The notes under the pieces: generated by a model
What the model was told of the DNA's origin: nothing
Seen by the model: only the letters and a program-made list of their open reading frames with translations
The model's database searches: none
Shown: piece by piece, positions 13,471 through 22,633 of the stretch
Numbering within the stretch: position 1 is the first letter of the stretch
Layout of the letters: each line of letters starts with the position of its first letter
Program-made: the position numbers and the translations under genes
From: an uncultured Oscillospiraceae bacterium
GTDB lineage: Bacteria > Bacillota > Clostridia > Oscillospirales > Oscillospiraceae
Direction: 5' to 3'
Length of the DNA stretch: 29,749 nt
Assembly: GCA_934615645.1 (NCBI GenBank)
Contig: CAKTTR010000019.1
Location: forward strand, 1-29,749

Positions 13471-14405
13471 TGGAATTTTTGCATCGGTCTGTCCTGCTGC
13501 AAGAGAGCATCGACGCGCTTGCGATCCGGCCGGACGGCATTTATTTAGACGGCACCCTGGGCGGCGCGGGGCACTCGCTGGAGATTGCCCGGCGGCTGAC
13601 AACGGGGCTCCTGATCGGCATCGACCAGGACACCGTCGCCTTGCAGGCGGCAAGCCAGCGCCTGGCACCGTACCGCGACCGGGTCAAACTGGTGCACGCC
13701 AATTTCCGCGCGCTGGATACTGTCCTGCACGACGCCGGGATCGCCGGGGTCGACGGGATGCTGTTTGACCTGGGCGTATCCTCGCCGCAGCTGGACGACA
13801 GCAGCCGGGGCTTTTCCTATATGGCGGATGCGCCCCTGGATATGCGGATGGACCGGGACGGCAGCTTGTCTGCCTATGAGATCGTCAACCAGACGCCGGA
13901 GGACGAGCTGAAGCGGATCCTATGGCGCTACGGCGAGGAACGGTACGCGCCGCTGATCGCGGCGGCCATCGCCCGCCGCCGGGCCGAACGCCCGATCGAG
14001 ACGACGCTGGAGCTGGCGGAGCTTGTCCGCGGTGCAATGCCGGCGCAGGCGCGGCGAGAGAAGCAGCACCCGGCCAAGCGGACCTTCCAGGCCATCCGGA
14101 TCGCCGTCAACGACGAGCTGGGCGCGGTGGAGGATATGCTGGGCAAAGCGGTCGACCTGCTGAATCCCGGCGGGCGTCTGGCCGTGATCACCTTCCACTC
14201 GTTGGAGGATCGAATCGTAAAAACAGCAATGGCGGAGGCAGCGCGGGGCTGCACTTGTCCGCCGGAATTCCCGGTCTGTATCTGCGGCAAAAAGCCGCGG
14301 GTGCGCCTTGTGACGAGGAAACCGATCGTCCCGGGCGCGGCAGAGCTGGAGGAGAACCCCCGCGCCCGCAGCGCAAAGCTGCGTGTGGCGGAAAAGCTGC
14401 CGTAG
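13470..14405 (+). CDS. rsmH: 16S rRNA (cytosine-1402-N4)-methyltransferase RsmH (MraW)
   Basis: This 311-residue SAM-dependent methyltransferase forms N4-methylcytosine at 16S C1402. Characteristic blocks are HRSVLLQESIDAL, the SAM loop DGTLGGAGHS (27-36), FDLGVSSPQLDDSSRGFSY, HPAKRTFQAIRIAVNDEL and VITFHSLEDRIVK. Length and order are normal for the family. It is the second gene of the dcw cluster, as almost everywhere. RsmI, which acts on the ribose of the same nucleotide, is encoded about 4 kb upstream on the other strand, so both halves of the m4Cm1402 modification are in this window. Confidence 0.97.
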   Translation: MEFLHRSVLLQESIDALAIRPDGIYLDGTLGGAGHSLEIARRLTTGLLIGIDQDTVALQAASQRLAPYRDRVKLVHANFRALDTVLHDAGIAGVDGMLFDLGVSSPQLDDSSRGFSYMADAPLDMRMDRDGSLSAYEIVNQTPEDELKRILWRYGEERYAPLIAAAIARRRAERPIETTLELAELVRGAMPAQARREKQHPAKRTFQAIRIAVNDELGAVEDMLGKAVDLLNPGGRLAVITFHSLEDRIVKTAMAEAARGCTCPPEFPVCICGKKPRVRLVTRKPIVPGAAELEENPRARSAKLRVAEKLP

Positions 14406-14431
14406 GGTGGCGGAAAGGATAGGCGAGTGCC

Positions 14432-14971
14432 ATGGCGGCGTCCCGGAAAAAGCACAATACTGCGGCGTACCGTACAAACGGCGCGGCTGCGTACGACGTG
14501 GGCTATACCCAGTATACCTATGGCAATACGGCCCCGGCCCGGAAACCTGCGCAGAAGCCGAAGCGCCAGCCCAAGCCCCAGAAGCGGGCCCGGGCGAAGC
14601 TGACGGTCGCGCCCTTGGCGGTGGCGGGGATGCTGCTGGCAGGTCTGATGCTGCTGCTGGTCATCTGCGGCTATGTGCAGCTGTATGAGGCGACGAACGA
14701 AGTCGGCCAGCTGCAGGATGAGATCGCGACCCTGCAGGAGAAAAATGACCGCCTGCAGTCGACCTATGACGAAAAGGTAGACCTCAACACCGTCGAATCC
14801 GAGGCGGCCAAGCTGGGGATGCATAAGCCGAACAGCAAGCAGTCCATCGACCTGAATCTCTCCGGCCGGGATAAGGCGGAGATCATGACGACGGAGAAGG
14901 AAAACATTCTGCAGACTGCCTGGAAGGCCATCACCGGGACGGCGAAAAAAATGATAGAATACTTCCGCTGA
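14432..14971 (+). CDS. ftsL: FtsL-like cell division protein
   Basis: This 179-residue bitopic membrane protein sits at the ftsL position between rsmH and the class B PBP. It has a cytoplasmic tail of about 56 residues, first tyrosine-rich (six Tyr between residues 13 and 30) and then Lys/Pro/Arg-rich, one membrane segment (about 58-81), and a coiled coil with leucine-type heptads (about 84-113: VGQLQDEIATLQEKNDRLQS). After this comes a 60-residue extracytoplasmic extension, longer than in typical FtsL. The VESEAAKLGMHKPNSKQ stretch is the usual end of the FtsL/DivIC domain. FtsL partners with FtsQ/DivIB and DivIC and activates the FtsW-PBP pair. Sequence conservation is low in this family, so the call rests on topology and location. 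Confidence 0.85.
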   Translation: MAASRKKHNTAAYRTNGAAAYDVGYTQYTYGNTAPARKPAQKPKRQPKPQKRARAKLTVAPLAVAGMLLAGLMLLLVICGYVQLYEATNEVGQLQDEIATLQEKNDRLQSTYDEKVDLNTVESEAAKLGMHKPNSKQSIDLNLSGRDKAEIMTTEKENILQTAWKAITGTAKKMIEYFR

Positions 14972-14996
14972 GCGGGACATACAGTTTGACAAAGCG

Positions 14997-15070
14997 CAGC
15001 CGGGCGAATGCGCCGGGCTGCGGTGTGACCGCTGGCAATCGGTGCCGCGCTGCAGTTTGCGGCGCGGCAC
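14997..15070 (+). other. Two tandem hairpins in the ftsL-PBP gap
   Basis: The first hairpin pairs CAGCCGGGCG (14997-15006) with CGCCGGGCTG (15011-15020), with one mismatch and a 4-base loop. The second is a 13-bp stem with one wobble (GTGCCGCGCTGCA at 15042-15054 with 15058-15070) and a 3-base loop. There is no T-tract. The second ends 24 bases before the PBP start. They make most of the 123-base gap structured, in an operon where other gaps are short or absent. Confidence 0.6.
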
Positions 15071-15094
15071 ACCGCGCAAAGATGGGGAACGACG

Positions 15095-17446
15095 ATGGCA
15101 GGCAAAAAAACCGGAAAACGAAAATGGAATATCCGACCGGGGAAGGAAGACCCGGCTTCTAACAGGCTCTTCCTGCGCCGCACATTTTGCATTATGGCAG
15201 TGTGTGGCATTCTTCTGTTTATCCCCCTGATCATCACGCTGTTTCACATGATGATCACGAAGCACGATGTCTATGAGAGCCAGGCCATCGCGAACCAGAC
15301 CCGCAGCACGACCATCAGCGCCGACCGGGGGACGATCTACGACCGGAACATGAACGTACTGGCGTCCTCCTCCACGGTGGAAAATGTCTTCCTGGACCCG
15401 CTGGAGCTGAGCCAGGACAAAGTGGATCTCAACCAGCTGGCCCAGGATCTGGGGAAGATGCTGGATATCGAAAAGTCCTATATCATCGAGCAGGCTTCCG
15501 ATACGAAGATGCGCTATAAGGTCATCAAGCGGAAGATCTCGGAGGACCTGGCCGATGAGGTCCGGGCCTATGTGAGCGAGAATAAGCTCCGGGGCGTGTA
15601 CCTGGAGGCAGACTCCAAGCGTACGTATCCCAACGCCTCGCTGGCGGCGCAGGTCCTGGGCTTCACCAATGCGGAAAACGTCGGCTCCGAGGGCCTGGAA
15701 TCCTACTATGACGATACCCTCGAAGGCAATGCCGGGGCCGTCGTCACGACAAAGGGCAACAACGAAACGGAGATGCTCTACTCCTACGAAAAATACTACG
15801 AAGCCTCCGACGGCAGCAGCCTTGTCTCAACAATCGACTCGACGGTGCAGTACTATCTGGAGAAGAACATGGAGGCGGCCATTACGAAGTATGACGTGCA
15901 GAACGGCGCGTTCGGCATCGTGATGGATGTCAATTCCGGCCAGATCCTGGCCATGGCGACAATGGGGACGTATGACCCCAACAACTATCTGGAAATTTAC
16001 GATGCTTCCACGCAGGAAAAGCTGCAGGAGCTCTACGACGAAGCCCAGAAGGAAAAAGAGGGCAGCACCGCCCGGGAGACACTGCTGGATGAATACGACA
16101 GCGAGGTCGTCAAGGCGCGGCTGCTCCAGTGGCGCAACCGCTGCGTCTCCGACGGCTACGAGCCGGGCTCCACGTTCAAATGCGTGACCCTGGCGGCGGC
16201 GCTGGAGGAGGGGGCTGTGACCCTGAACGACAGCTTCTACTGCGGCGGCCAGGCCAAGATCGCAGGCCGTGACGATGTCCTCCACTGCTGGAAGAGCACC
16301 GGCCACGGCGCGGAGGATACGGCCCAGGCGCTGCAAAATTCCTGCAACATTGCCTTTGCCGAGATCGGCATCAAGCTGGGCGGCGAGGCGCTTTACAATT
16401 ATGTCGAGGCCTTTGGCCTGCTGGAAAAGACGGGCATTGACCTGCCTGGTGAGGCGTCGGGCTATTTCTTCAGCAAGGATGCCCTGGCGGACCCGAACAG
16501 CAACGCGTCGCTGACCTCGGCGGCCTTTGGCCAGACGTTTAAGGTCACGCCCATCCAGCTAGTGCGGGCGATTGCCGCGGTCGTCAATGGCGGCTATGTG
16601 CTTGAGCCGTATATCGTCAGCGAAGTCCTCGACGGCGACGGCAACGTCGTCCAGCGCAACGAGCGCAAGGTGCTGCGCCAGGCCATCAGCGCCGAGACGT
16701 CCAAGACGATGCGGGAGCTGATGGAGAGCGTCGTGACCGAGGGCACGGCGGGCAATGCGCAGGTGGCCGGCTACGCCATCGGCGGCAAGACTGGCACATC
16801 GGAAAAGATCGACGTTTTTGATGAAAACGGCAACCGGGTCGACGATAAGATCGTCTCCTTCGTCGGGGTCGCGCCCATCAACGATCCGCAGTATGTCGTC
16901 CTCGTCGCGCTGGATACGCCGTCTAACAGCTCCGGGTACTATGTCTCCGGCGGCGTTATGGCAGCCCCCACGGTGCGCGATGTGATGGCGGATATCCTGC
17001 CGTATCTCGGTGTCGGCGTGGAATATACGGATGAAAACGCTGCCAGTGTCAATATGACGATGCCCTCTGTCACGGATATGACGGAGGAGGAAGCGGCAGC
17101 GGAACTGAAGGACAACAACTTAACCTATATCGTCGTTGGCGACGGCCCGCGGGTCACGGATCAGATTCCGGCGGCGGGCGGCCAGGTGCCGGGCGGCGCC
17201 CAGGTCATTCTCTATATGGGCGAGGAAAAGCCGACGGATCTGGTAACAGTCCCCAATTTTATCGGCAAGAGCGTTGCCCAGGCCAACCAGGCGATCGCCG
17301 GGACGGGCCTGTATCTGCAGTCCAAGGGCGCGAACACCGGCAGCGGGACGGTCACCGTCACGAGCCAGGATACCGAGGCCGGGACGCAGGTCGAGCGCGG
17401 CACGCTGGTCACCGTCGAGTTTACGGATTCCAGCGCCCAGGATTAA
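15095..17446 (+). CDS. ftsI: Class B penicillin-binding protein (FtsI/PBP2B/SpoVD type) with two PASTA repeats
   Basis: This 783-residue transpeptidase cross-links septal peptidoglycan. The order is: basic cytoplasmic tail, one membrane anchor (about 28-52), the PBP dimerisation domain with ISADRGTIYDRN, a transpeptidase domain, then two PASTA repeats. The transpeptidase carries S359-x-x-K362 (EPGSTFK), S416-x-N418 (NSCN) and K565-TG (GGKTGTSEK). The first PASTA repeat starts near VTDMTEEEAAAELKDNNLTY and the second near VPNFIGKSVAQANQAIAGTG. About 30 acidic, Glu/Lys-rich residues (EKLQELYDEAQKEKEGS) interrupt the region before the active-site serine. In Bacillus both PbpB (division) and SpoVD (spore cortex) are encoded here. 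With only one copy in this cluster, the division role is more likely, but a SpoVD role is not excluded. The start ATG at 15095 has a weak ribosome site (GGGGAACGACG). Confidence 0.95.
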   Translation: MAGKKTGKRKWNIRPGKEDPASNRLFLRRTFCIMAVCGILLFIPLIITLFHMMITKHDVYESQAIANQTRSTTISADRGTIYDRNMNVLASSSTVENVFLDPLELSQDKVDLNQLAQDLGKMLDIEKSYIIEQASDTKMRYKVIKRKISEDLADEVRAYVSENKLRGVYLEADSKRTYPNASLAAQVLGFTNAENVGSEGLESYYDDTLEGNAGAVVTTKGNNETEMLYSYEKYYEASDGSSLVSTIDSTVQYYLEKNMEAAITKYDVQNGAFGIVMDVNSGQILAMATMGTYDPNNYLEIYDASTQEKLQELYDEAQKEKEGSTARETLLDEYDSEVVKARLLQWRNRCVSDGYEPGSTFKCVTLAAALEEGAVTLNDSFYCGGQAKIAGRDDVLHCWKSTGHGAEDTAQALQNSCNIAFAEIGIKLGGEALYNYVEAFGLLEKTGIDLPGEASGYFFSKDALADPNSNASLTSAAFGQTFKVTPIQLVRAIAAVVNGGYVLEPYIVSEVLDGDGNVVQRNERKVLRQAISAETSKTMRELMESVVTEGTAGNAQVAGYAIGGKTGTSEKIDVFDENGNRVDDKIVSFVGVAPINDPQYVVLVALDTPSNSSGYYVSGGVMAAPTVRDVMADILPYLGVGVEYTDENAASVNMTMPSVTDMTEEEAAAELKDNNLTYIVVGDGPRVTDQIPAAGGQVPGGAQVILYMGEEKPTDLVTVPNFIGKSVAQANQAIAGTGLYLQSKGANTGSGTVTVTSQDTEAGTQVERGTLVTVEFTDSSAQD

Positions 17447-17461
17447 CGGGAGGATTTACGA

Positions 17462-18910
17462 ATGAAATTAGAAAAGCTGCTCCGGAACGTACCCGTGACC
17501 GCCTGCACAGCGGCGCGGGAGCTGGAGATCACCGGCGTGTGCTATGATTCGCGGCAGGTGCGGCCGGGCGACCTCTTTGTCGCCGTGCCTGGCTTTGCTG
17601 CCGATGGGCACCGGTTTATCCCCATGGCGCTGGAAAAGGGCGCGGCTGCGGTGCTGTGCGAGAAGGTCCCGGCGGAAGGCGCCTATATCCAGACGCCGTC
17701 GACACGGGCGGCACTGGCGCAGGTCTCTGCCAACTGGTTCGGCGATCCGGCCAGCGGCATGAAGCTCATCGGCGTCACCGGGACAAATGGCAAGACGACG
17801 GTGACAACGGTCCTGAAAGAGGTCCTGGAGCGGACGCTTGGCGCAAAGGTCGGCCTGATCGGGACGATCCACAATGAGATCGGCGACCAGATCATCCCCA
17901 CCGAGCGGACGACGCCGGAGAGCTTTGAGCTGCAGCAGCTGCTGCGCCGGATGGCTGACGCTGGGTGCCAGTACGTCATCATGGAGGTCTCGTCCCACGC
18001 CATTGCGCTGGACCGGGTCGCGGGGCTGTATTTTGCCGTCGGCGCGTTCACGAACCTGACGGAGGACCATCTGGATTTCCACAAAACAATGGACGATTAC
18101 GCCGAGACGAAAGCCCGGCTGTTTGAACGCTGCGACGCGGCAGTCATCAATGCTGATGACCCCTACGCGCCGCGGATGCAGGCCCATGCGGCCTGCCCAG
18201 TCTGCACGACGGCGGTACATACCCCGGCGACGCTGCAGGCGCAGAACGTCAGCCTGCACGCCGACCATGTCGCGTTTGACGCGGTTCTGGACGATCAGCG
18301 GGCGGCGGTGACGCTGCCTATCCCCGGTGGCTTTACCGTTTACAATGCGATGACGATCATCGCCATCGCCCTGCAGCTGGGGCTGCCACTGGAGAAGATC
18401 ACGGCGGCGCTGCGGCAGGTGCACCTGGTCAAGGGCCGGGTCGAGGTCGTCCCGACACCCGGGACGGATTATACCGTCCTCATCGATTACGCCCACACGC
18501 CGGACGCGCTGGAAAACGTCCTGCGTTCCGTGCAGGGCTATTGCAAAGGCCGGGTCATCGCTGTCTTTGGCTGCGGCGGGGACCGTGATCCCATCAAGCG
18601 GCCTATTATGGGCAGGATCGGCGTAGAAAACGCGGACCTTGCCGTGATCACGTCGGACAATCCCCGGACAGAAGACCCGGAGGCCATCATCGCCGATATT
18701 CTCCGGGGCGTCGAGGGAACGCAGACGCCCTATGTCGTCATCCCGGACCGGCGGGCAGCCATCCGCTGGGCCATGGATCATGCACAGAAGGATGATATCA
18801 TCGTCCTGGCCGGGAAAGGCCACGAGACGTATCAAATCATCGGGACAGAGCACCGCCATTTGGATGAGCGGGAGGAAGTCGCGGCGCATCTGGCGCAGAG
18901 GGAGGCTTGA
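17462..18910 (+). CDS. murE: UDP-MurNAc-tripeptide synthetase MurE (meso-diaminopimelate-adding)
   Basis: This 482-residue cytoplasmic Mur ligase adds the third residue to UDP-MurNAc-L-Ala-D-Glu using ATP. The P-loop GVTGTNGKTT (104-113), the EVSSHAIALDRV and TNLTEDHLDFH blocks, the YAHTPDAL hinge and GKGHETYQ near the end are all present. Specificity can be read: DNPRTEDP at 399-406 has the DNPR motif of meso-DAP enzymes, not the DNPAxD form of lysine-adding MurE. The cell wall should therefore be of DAP type. It lies 15 bp after the PBP gene and 5 bp before murF. Confidence 0.97.
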   Translation: MKLEKLLRNVPVTACTAARELEITGVCYDSRQVRPGDLFVAVPGFAADGHRFIPMALEKGAAAVLCEKVPAEGAYIQTPSTRAALAQVSANWFGDPASGMKLIGVTGTNGKTTVTTVLKEVLERTLGAKVGLIGTIHNEIGDQIIPTERTTPESFELQQLLRRMADAGCQYVIMEVSSHAIALDRVAGLYFAVGAFTNLTEDHLDFHKTMDDYAETKARLFERCDAAVINADDPYAPRMQAHAACPVCTTAVHTPATLQAQNVSLHADHVAFDAVLDDQRAAVTLPIPGGFTVYNAMTIIAIALQLGLPLEKITAALRQVHLVKGRVEVVPTPGTDYTVLIDYAHTPDALENVLRSVQGYCKGRVIAVFGCGGDRDPIKRPIMGRIGVENADLAVITSDNPRTEDPEAIIADILRGVEGTQTPYVVIPDRRAAIRWAMDHAQKDDIIVLAGKGHETYQIIGTEHRHLDEREEVAAHLAQREA

Positions 18911-18915
18911 GACGG

Positions 18916-20289
18916 ATGGCAAAATTTACGTTGCAGCAGGTGGCTGACGCGTGCGGCGGCCAGGTCGCGCCGGAATTTGCCGCAGTCACGGTGAACGGCG
19001 TTTGCTCCGACAGCCGGAAGCTTCGCCGGGGGCAGCTGTTCGTTGCCCTGAAGGGCGCGCGGTTTGACGGGCATGATTATATCCCCGTGGCCATCAAAGC
19101 CGGGGCAGCGGGTGCGATCTCGGCGCGGGAAATGCCCGGCCTGCCGGTCGTCGTCGTGCCGGATACGCTGCGGGCCCTGGGCGATCTGGCAAGGTGCTAC
19201 CGGCAGTCACTGGAGATTAAGGTGATCGGCATCACCGGCAGCGTCGGCAAGACGACGACAAAAGAGATGATCGCCGGGATCCTGGAAACGGCCTTCCGCA
19301 CTGCCCGGACGGAGGGCAATTACAATAACAACATCGGCCTGCCCCAGACAGTCCTGGAGATCCCGGAGGATTACCAGGCGGCCGTCCTGGAGATGGGGAT
19401 GAACCATTTCAATGAGATGTCCTATCTCACGTCCATTGCCCAGCCGGATATTGCCGTCATTACGAACATCGGCACGATGCACATTGAGCACTTGGGCAGC
19501 CGGGAGGGGATTTTGCAGGCAAAGCTGGAGATCCTCGAGGGCCTGCGGCCCGACGGCCGGACGGTCTTCAACGGCGACGAGCCGCTTTTGTGGAACCTCA
19601 AGGAGTACAACCGGGTGACGCCGCTGTACTTTGGCATTGAAAACGACGCCTGCGATGTTCTGGCCAAGGACGTGGAGACCGTCGACGGCGGGATGAACTT
19701 CCGGGTGCACGCCTTTGGCGACGAGATGGAGGTCTTCATCCCCGCGCCGGGGATGCATATGGTCTATAATGCCCTGGCGGCCATCAGCGTCGGCTATCTG
19801 ATGGGCATCAAACCGGCGAAGATGCAGCGGGCGCTGGCCATGTTCCGCAATGCCGGGATGCGGCAGGAGATCCTCAAGCGGGATGGCTATACCGTCATCG
19901 CCGACTGCTATAACGCGGGGCCGGAGTCCATGGAAGCGGCGCTGCAGGTCCTGGCCGATACGCCGACCCAGGGGCGGCGCATTGCCGTGCTGGGGGATAT
20001 GCTGGAGCTGGGCGTCTGCTCCCCGGCGGAGCACTATCGGATCGGCCGACTGGCCGCGCAGACAGCGAACGCGCTGTTTACCTACGGAAAAATGGCCGAC
20101 CGTTATATCAGCGGGGCCGTCACCGGCGGCATGAACCAGAAGCGGGTCACGACCTATAAGACCCATGAGGAGCTGGCAGACGCCTTGAAGCGATTCGCCA
20201 AGCCCGGCGATGTGCTGCTGTTCAAGGGCAGCCGCGGGATGCGGATGGAGCAGGCGCTGGAGCTGTTTTTCCAAAACGAAAAGAAATAA
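18916..20289 (+). CDS. murF: UDP-MurNAc-tripeptide:D-Ala-D-Ala ligase MurF
   Basis: This 457-residue Mur ligase joins D-Ala-D-Ala to the tripeptide, the last soluble step of the precursor. Seen are GITGSVGKTTTKEM (105-118), the MurF-typical NYNNNIGLPQTVL, EMGMNHFNEM, and NIGTMHIEHLGSREGI. ADCYNAGPESMEAAL and VLGDMLELG mark the C-terminal domain. The ATG at 18916 is preferred because GGGAGG (18900-18905) lies 10 bases upstream. A TTG at 18907 overlapping the murE stop would have no spacing from that site. Confidence 0.96.
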   Translation: MAKFTLQQVADACGGQVAPEFAAVTVNGVCSDSRKLRRGQLFVALKGARFDGHDYIPVAIKAGAAGAISAREMPGLPVVVVPDTLRALGDLARCYRQSLEIKVIGITGSVGKTTTKEMIAGILETAFRTARTEGNYNNNIGLPQTVLEIPEDYQAAVLEMGMNHFNEMSYLTSIAQPDIAVITNIGTMHIEHLGSREGILQAKLEILEGLRPDGRTVFNGDEPLLWNLKEYNRVTPLYFGIENDACDVLAKDVETVDGGMNFRVHAFGDEMEVFIPAPGMHMVYNALAAISVGYLMGIKPAKMQRALAMFRNAGMRQEILKRDGYTVIADCYNAGPESMEAALQVLADTPTQGRRIAVLGDMLELGVCSPAEHYRIGRLAAQTANALFTYGKMADRYISGAVTGGMNQKRVTTYKTHEELADALKRFAKPGDVLLFKGSRGMRMEQALELFFQNEKK

Positions 20290-20351
20290 GACAAGATCAT
20301 AGCTGACATGGCGCAGCAAGATCAGGATCAGAGAGTACAGGAGGAGAGCGC

Positions 20352-21329
20352 ATGGTACGGATCATTGTAACGATTCTCTGCGCATTTATCGTGGGGCTTG
20401 TTTTGGGGAAGGTCTATATCCCCATGCTGCATGCCTTGAAAGCGGGCCAGTCGATCCGCGAGATCGGGCCGAAGTGGCACAGCAGCAAAAACGGCACGCC
20501 GACCATCGGCGGGATCATCTTTATCACGGCGATGCTGGTGTGCGTCTTTGCAGGCATCGGCAACCAGGAGGGGGATTATACGCACCTGCTGGTGCTGGCC
20601 TTTGCGCTGGTATTCGGCGCCATCGGCTTTATTGACGACTTTTTCAAGGTCAAATATAAGCGGAACCTGGGCCTGACGGCGCTGCAAAAGCTGGCGCTGC
20701 AGCTGGTGGCCTCGGCGGTATATCTGTTCGTCCTGGCGAAGATGGGCAACCTGACGTGGGACCTTTACCTGCCCTTTGCCAATAAGACGGTCTATATCGC
20801 GCCGGTGGTCTATATCCTCTTTGCAGTGTTTGTCATCGTCGGCTGCGTGAACGCGGTCAATCTGACCGACGGCATCGACGGCCTGGCGACGGGCGTGACG
20901 ATGCCGGTCATGCTGTTCTTCCTGATCGTCAGCGTGGCGGCGGGGCGGATGTCGCTGGCATTATTTCCCGCTTGCCTTTTGGGCGGCTTGGGTGCATTCT
21001 TATGCTATAACTTCCATCCGGCCAAGGTCTTTATGGGCGATACCGGCTCCCTCTTCCTGGGGGCGGCGGTCTGCGGGATGGCGTTCGCTCTGGATATGCC
21101 GCTGGTGCTGATCCTGGTGGGCCTCATCTATATCATCGAGACGGTCTCCGTCATGATGCAGGTGACCTATTTCAAGCTGACCCATGGGAAACGAATTTTT
21201 AAGATGACGCCGATCCACCATCATTTTGAGATGTGCGGCTGGAGCGAGGTCAAGATCTTCACGGTGTTTGTCACGGTCACGGTGCTGATGTGCGCCCTGG
21301 CCTGGTGGGGTGTCTCCGGGCGGTTTTGA
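20352..21329 (+). CDS. mraY: Phospho-MurNAc-pentapeptide transferase MraY
   Basis: This integral membrane enzyme (325 residues, about ten hydrophobic segments) moves phospho-MurNAc-pentapeptide to undecaprenyl phosphate, forming lipid I. Conserved blocks are KNGTPTIGGI (47-54), the aspartate pair in GFIDDFFKV (D95, D96), NAVNLTDGIDGLATG, FMGDTGSLFLG and the histidine loop PIHHHFE. GGAGGAG lies 5 to 11 bases before the ATG at 20352. In most relatives murD follows. Here an FtsW gene follows after 29 bp. Confidence 0.97.
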   Translation: MVRIIVTILCAFIVGLVLGKVYIPMLHALKAGQSIREIGPKWHSSKNGTPTIGGIIFITAMLVCVFAGIGNQEGDYTHLLVLAFALVFGAIGFIDDFFKVKYKRNLGLTALQKLALQLVASAVYLFVLAKMGNLTWDLYLPFANKTVYIAPVVYILFAVFVIVGCVNAVNLTDGIDGLATGVTMPVMLFFLIVSVAAGRMSLALFPACLLGGLGAFLCYNFHPAKVFMGDTGSLFLGAAVCGMAFALDMPLVLILVGLIYIIETVSVMMQVTYFKLTHGKRIFKMTPIHHHFEMCGWSEVKIFTVFVTVTVLMCALAWWGVSGRF

Positions 21330-21358
21330 TCGTTTGACGGCAGAAAGGAGTATTGCCA

Positions 21359-22633
21359 TTGAAGCGCGGTAAACCGGCGATTTCGGTCGTAAAAAGTGAG
21401 CCTGCGGTGCAGAGCGCGCCGCGGGAGAAAATTGAGGTGGATGAGCGCGGCCTGGCAGATACTCCCTTTCTGATCTTAACGGTACTGCTGGTGGCCATCG
21501 GCGTGATCGTGCTGTTTTCCGCCAGCTATGCAAGAGCGTATGTCGATAAGGGCAACGCGGCGTATTATTTCGTCCGCCAGGCGGGCTTTGCCGTCTCGGG
21601 GATCGTGATCATGCTGGTCATCAGTCGGCTCAACTACCAAATGTGGCGGGCGGCGTCGTTCCTGATCCTGGCCGGGGCCATCCTGTTTCTGATGGCGGTG
21701 CCGCTGGTGGGCACAGAAGAAAAAGGCGCGACGCGCTGGATCAACCTGGGCTTTGTCAGCTTCCAGCCGTCGGAGCTTGCAAAGGTCGGCATGGTGCTGA
21801 CGTTTGCGGCGATGATGTCCATGTGGAAGGACCGGATGCAGACCCTGCGCTACGGTGTCGCGCCCTACGTTCTCATCATGGGCGTGATCGCGGTGCTGCT
21901 CTATCTCGAGCCGCACCTTTCGGCGACGATGATCATCCTGGGCGTCGGCGTTATTATGATGTACCTGGGCGGTACGGATAAAAAGTGGCTGATCTTGGGC
22001 GGCGTTCTTGTTGCGCTGCTGCTGGTGGTGTATCTTGCCACCAAGGGCTACTCCGCCAACCGGATCACCGCCTGGCTCCACCCGGAACGGGACGCCTCGG
22101 ATAAGGGCTACCAGATCATTCAGTCCCGCTATGCCATCGGCTCCGGCGGCCTGACGGGCCTGGGCTTCGGCAAGAGCCGCCAGAAATATTTGTATCTGCC
22201 GGAGGAGCATAACGACTATATTTTCGCCATCGCCTGCGAGGAGCTGGGCTTTATCGGCGCGATGGTCATCATTACGCTGTTCGTCCTTTTGATTGTCCGC
22301 GGGTATTGGATCGCCATGCACGCCAGAGACCGATTTGGCGCGCTGACCGTCGCGGGGCTCATCACCCTGCTGGCGCTGCAGGTGTTTTTGAACATCGGCG
22401 TCGTTTCCAACTTCCTGCCGGCGACGGGCATCAGCCTGCCGTTCTTCTCCTATGGCGGCACGGCGCTCTGGGTCAACCTGGCAGAGATGGGGATCATCCT
22501 CGGGGTGTCCCGGCAGAATGAGAACAACATCGCCCTGCGGCAGGCAAGGCGGGCAAAAAATGCAAAGCGTGCAGAAAAGAGGAAGCAAAATGCGAGTGAT
22601 CTTCACATGCGGCGGGACCGGCGGGCACATTAA
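21359..22633 (+). CDS. ftsW: FtsW/SpoVE-type SEDS peptidoglycan glycosyltransferase
   Basis: This polytopic SEDS-family membrane protein (about 424 residues) polymerises lipid II at the septum with the class B PBP. Marks are VLFSASYARAY in the first membrane segment, GATRWINLGFVSFQPSELAK, and the long extracellular loop with RDASDKGYQIIQSRYAIGSG. GKSRQKYLYLPEEHNDYIFA, with its catalytic-type Asp, and FLPATGISLPFFSYGGTALW are also present. I place the start at TTG 21359, because AAAGGAG (21344-21350) is 8 bases upstream. A TTG at 21353 is too close. The C-terminal tail is very basic. The last 44 bases overlap murG in another frame, so the two are probably translationally coupled. In Bacillus SpoVE occupies this place, so a sporulation role is possible. 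Confidence 0.94.
   Translation: MKRGKPAISVVKSEPAVQSAPREKIEVDERGLADTPFLILTVLLVAIGVIVLFSASYARAYVDKGNAAYYFVRQAGFAVSGIVIMLVISRLNYQMWRAASFLILAGAILFLMAVPLVGTEEKGATRWINLGFVSFQPSELAKVGMVLTFAAMMSMWKDRMQTLRYGVAPYVLIMGVIAVLLYLEPHLSATMIILGVGVIMMYLGGTDKKWLILGGVLVALLLVVYLATKGYSANRITAWLHPERDASDKGYQIIQSRYAIGSGGLTGLGFGKSRQKYLYLPEEHNDYIFAIACEELGFIGAMVIITLFVLLIVRGYWIAMHARDRFGALTVAGLITLLALQVFLNIGVVSNFLPATGISLPFFSYGGTALWVNLAEMGIILGVSRQNENNIALRQARRAKNAKRAEKRKQNASDLHMRRDRRAH

Noticed and set aside
14986..14991. A perfect TTGACA box between ftsL and the PBP gene
   Set aside because: At 16-18 bp downstream there is only GC-rich hairpin sequence and no -10-like element.
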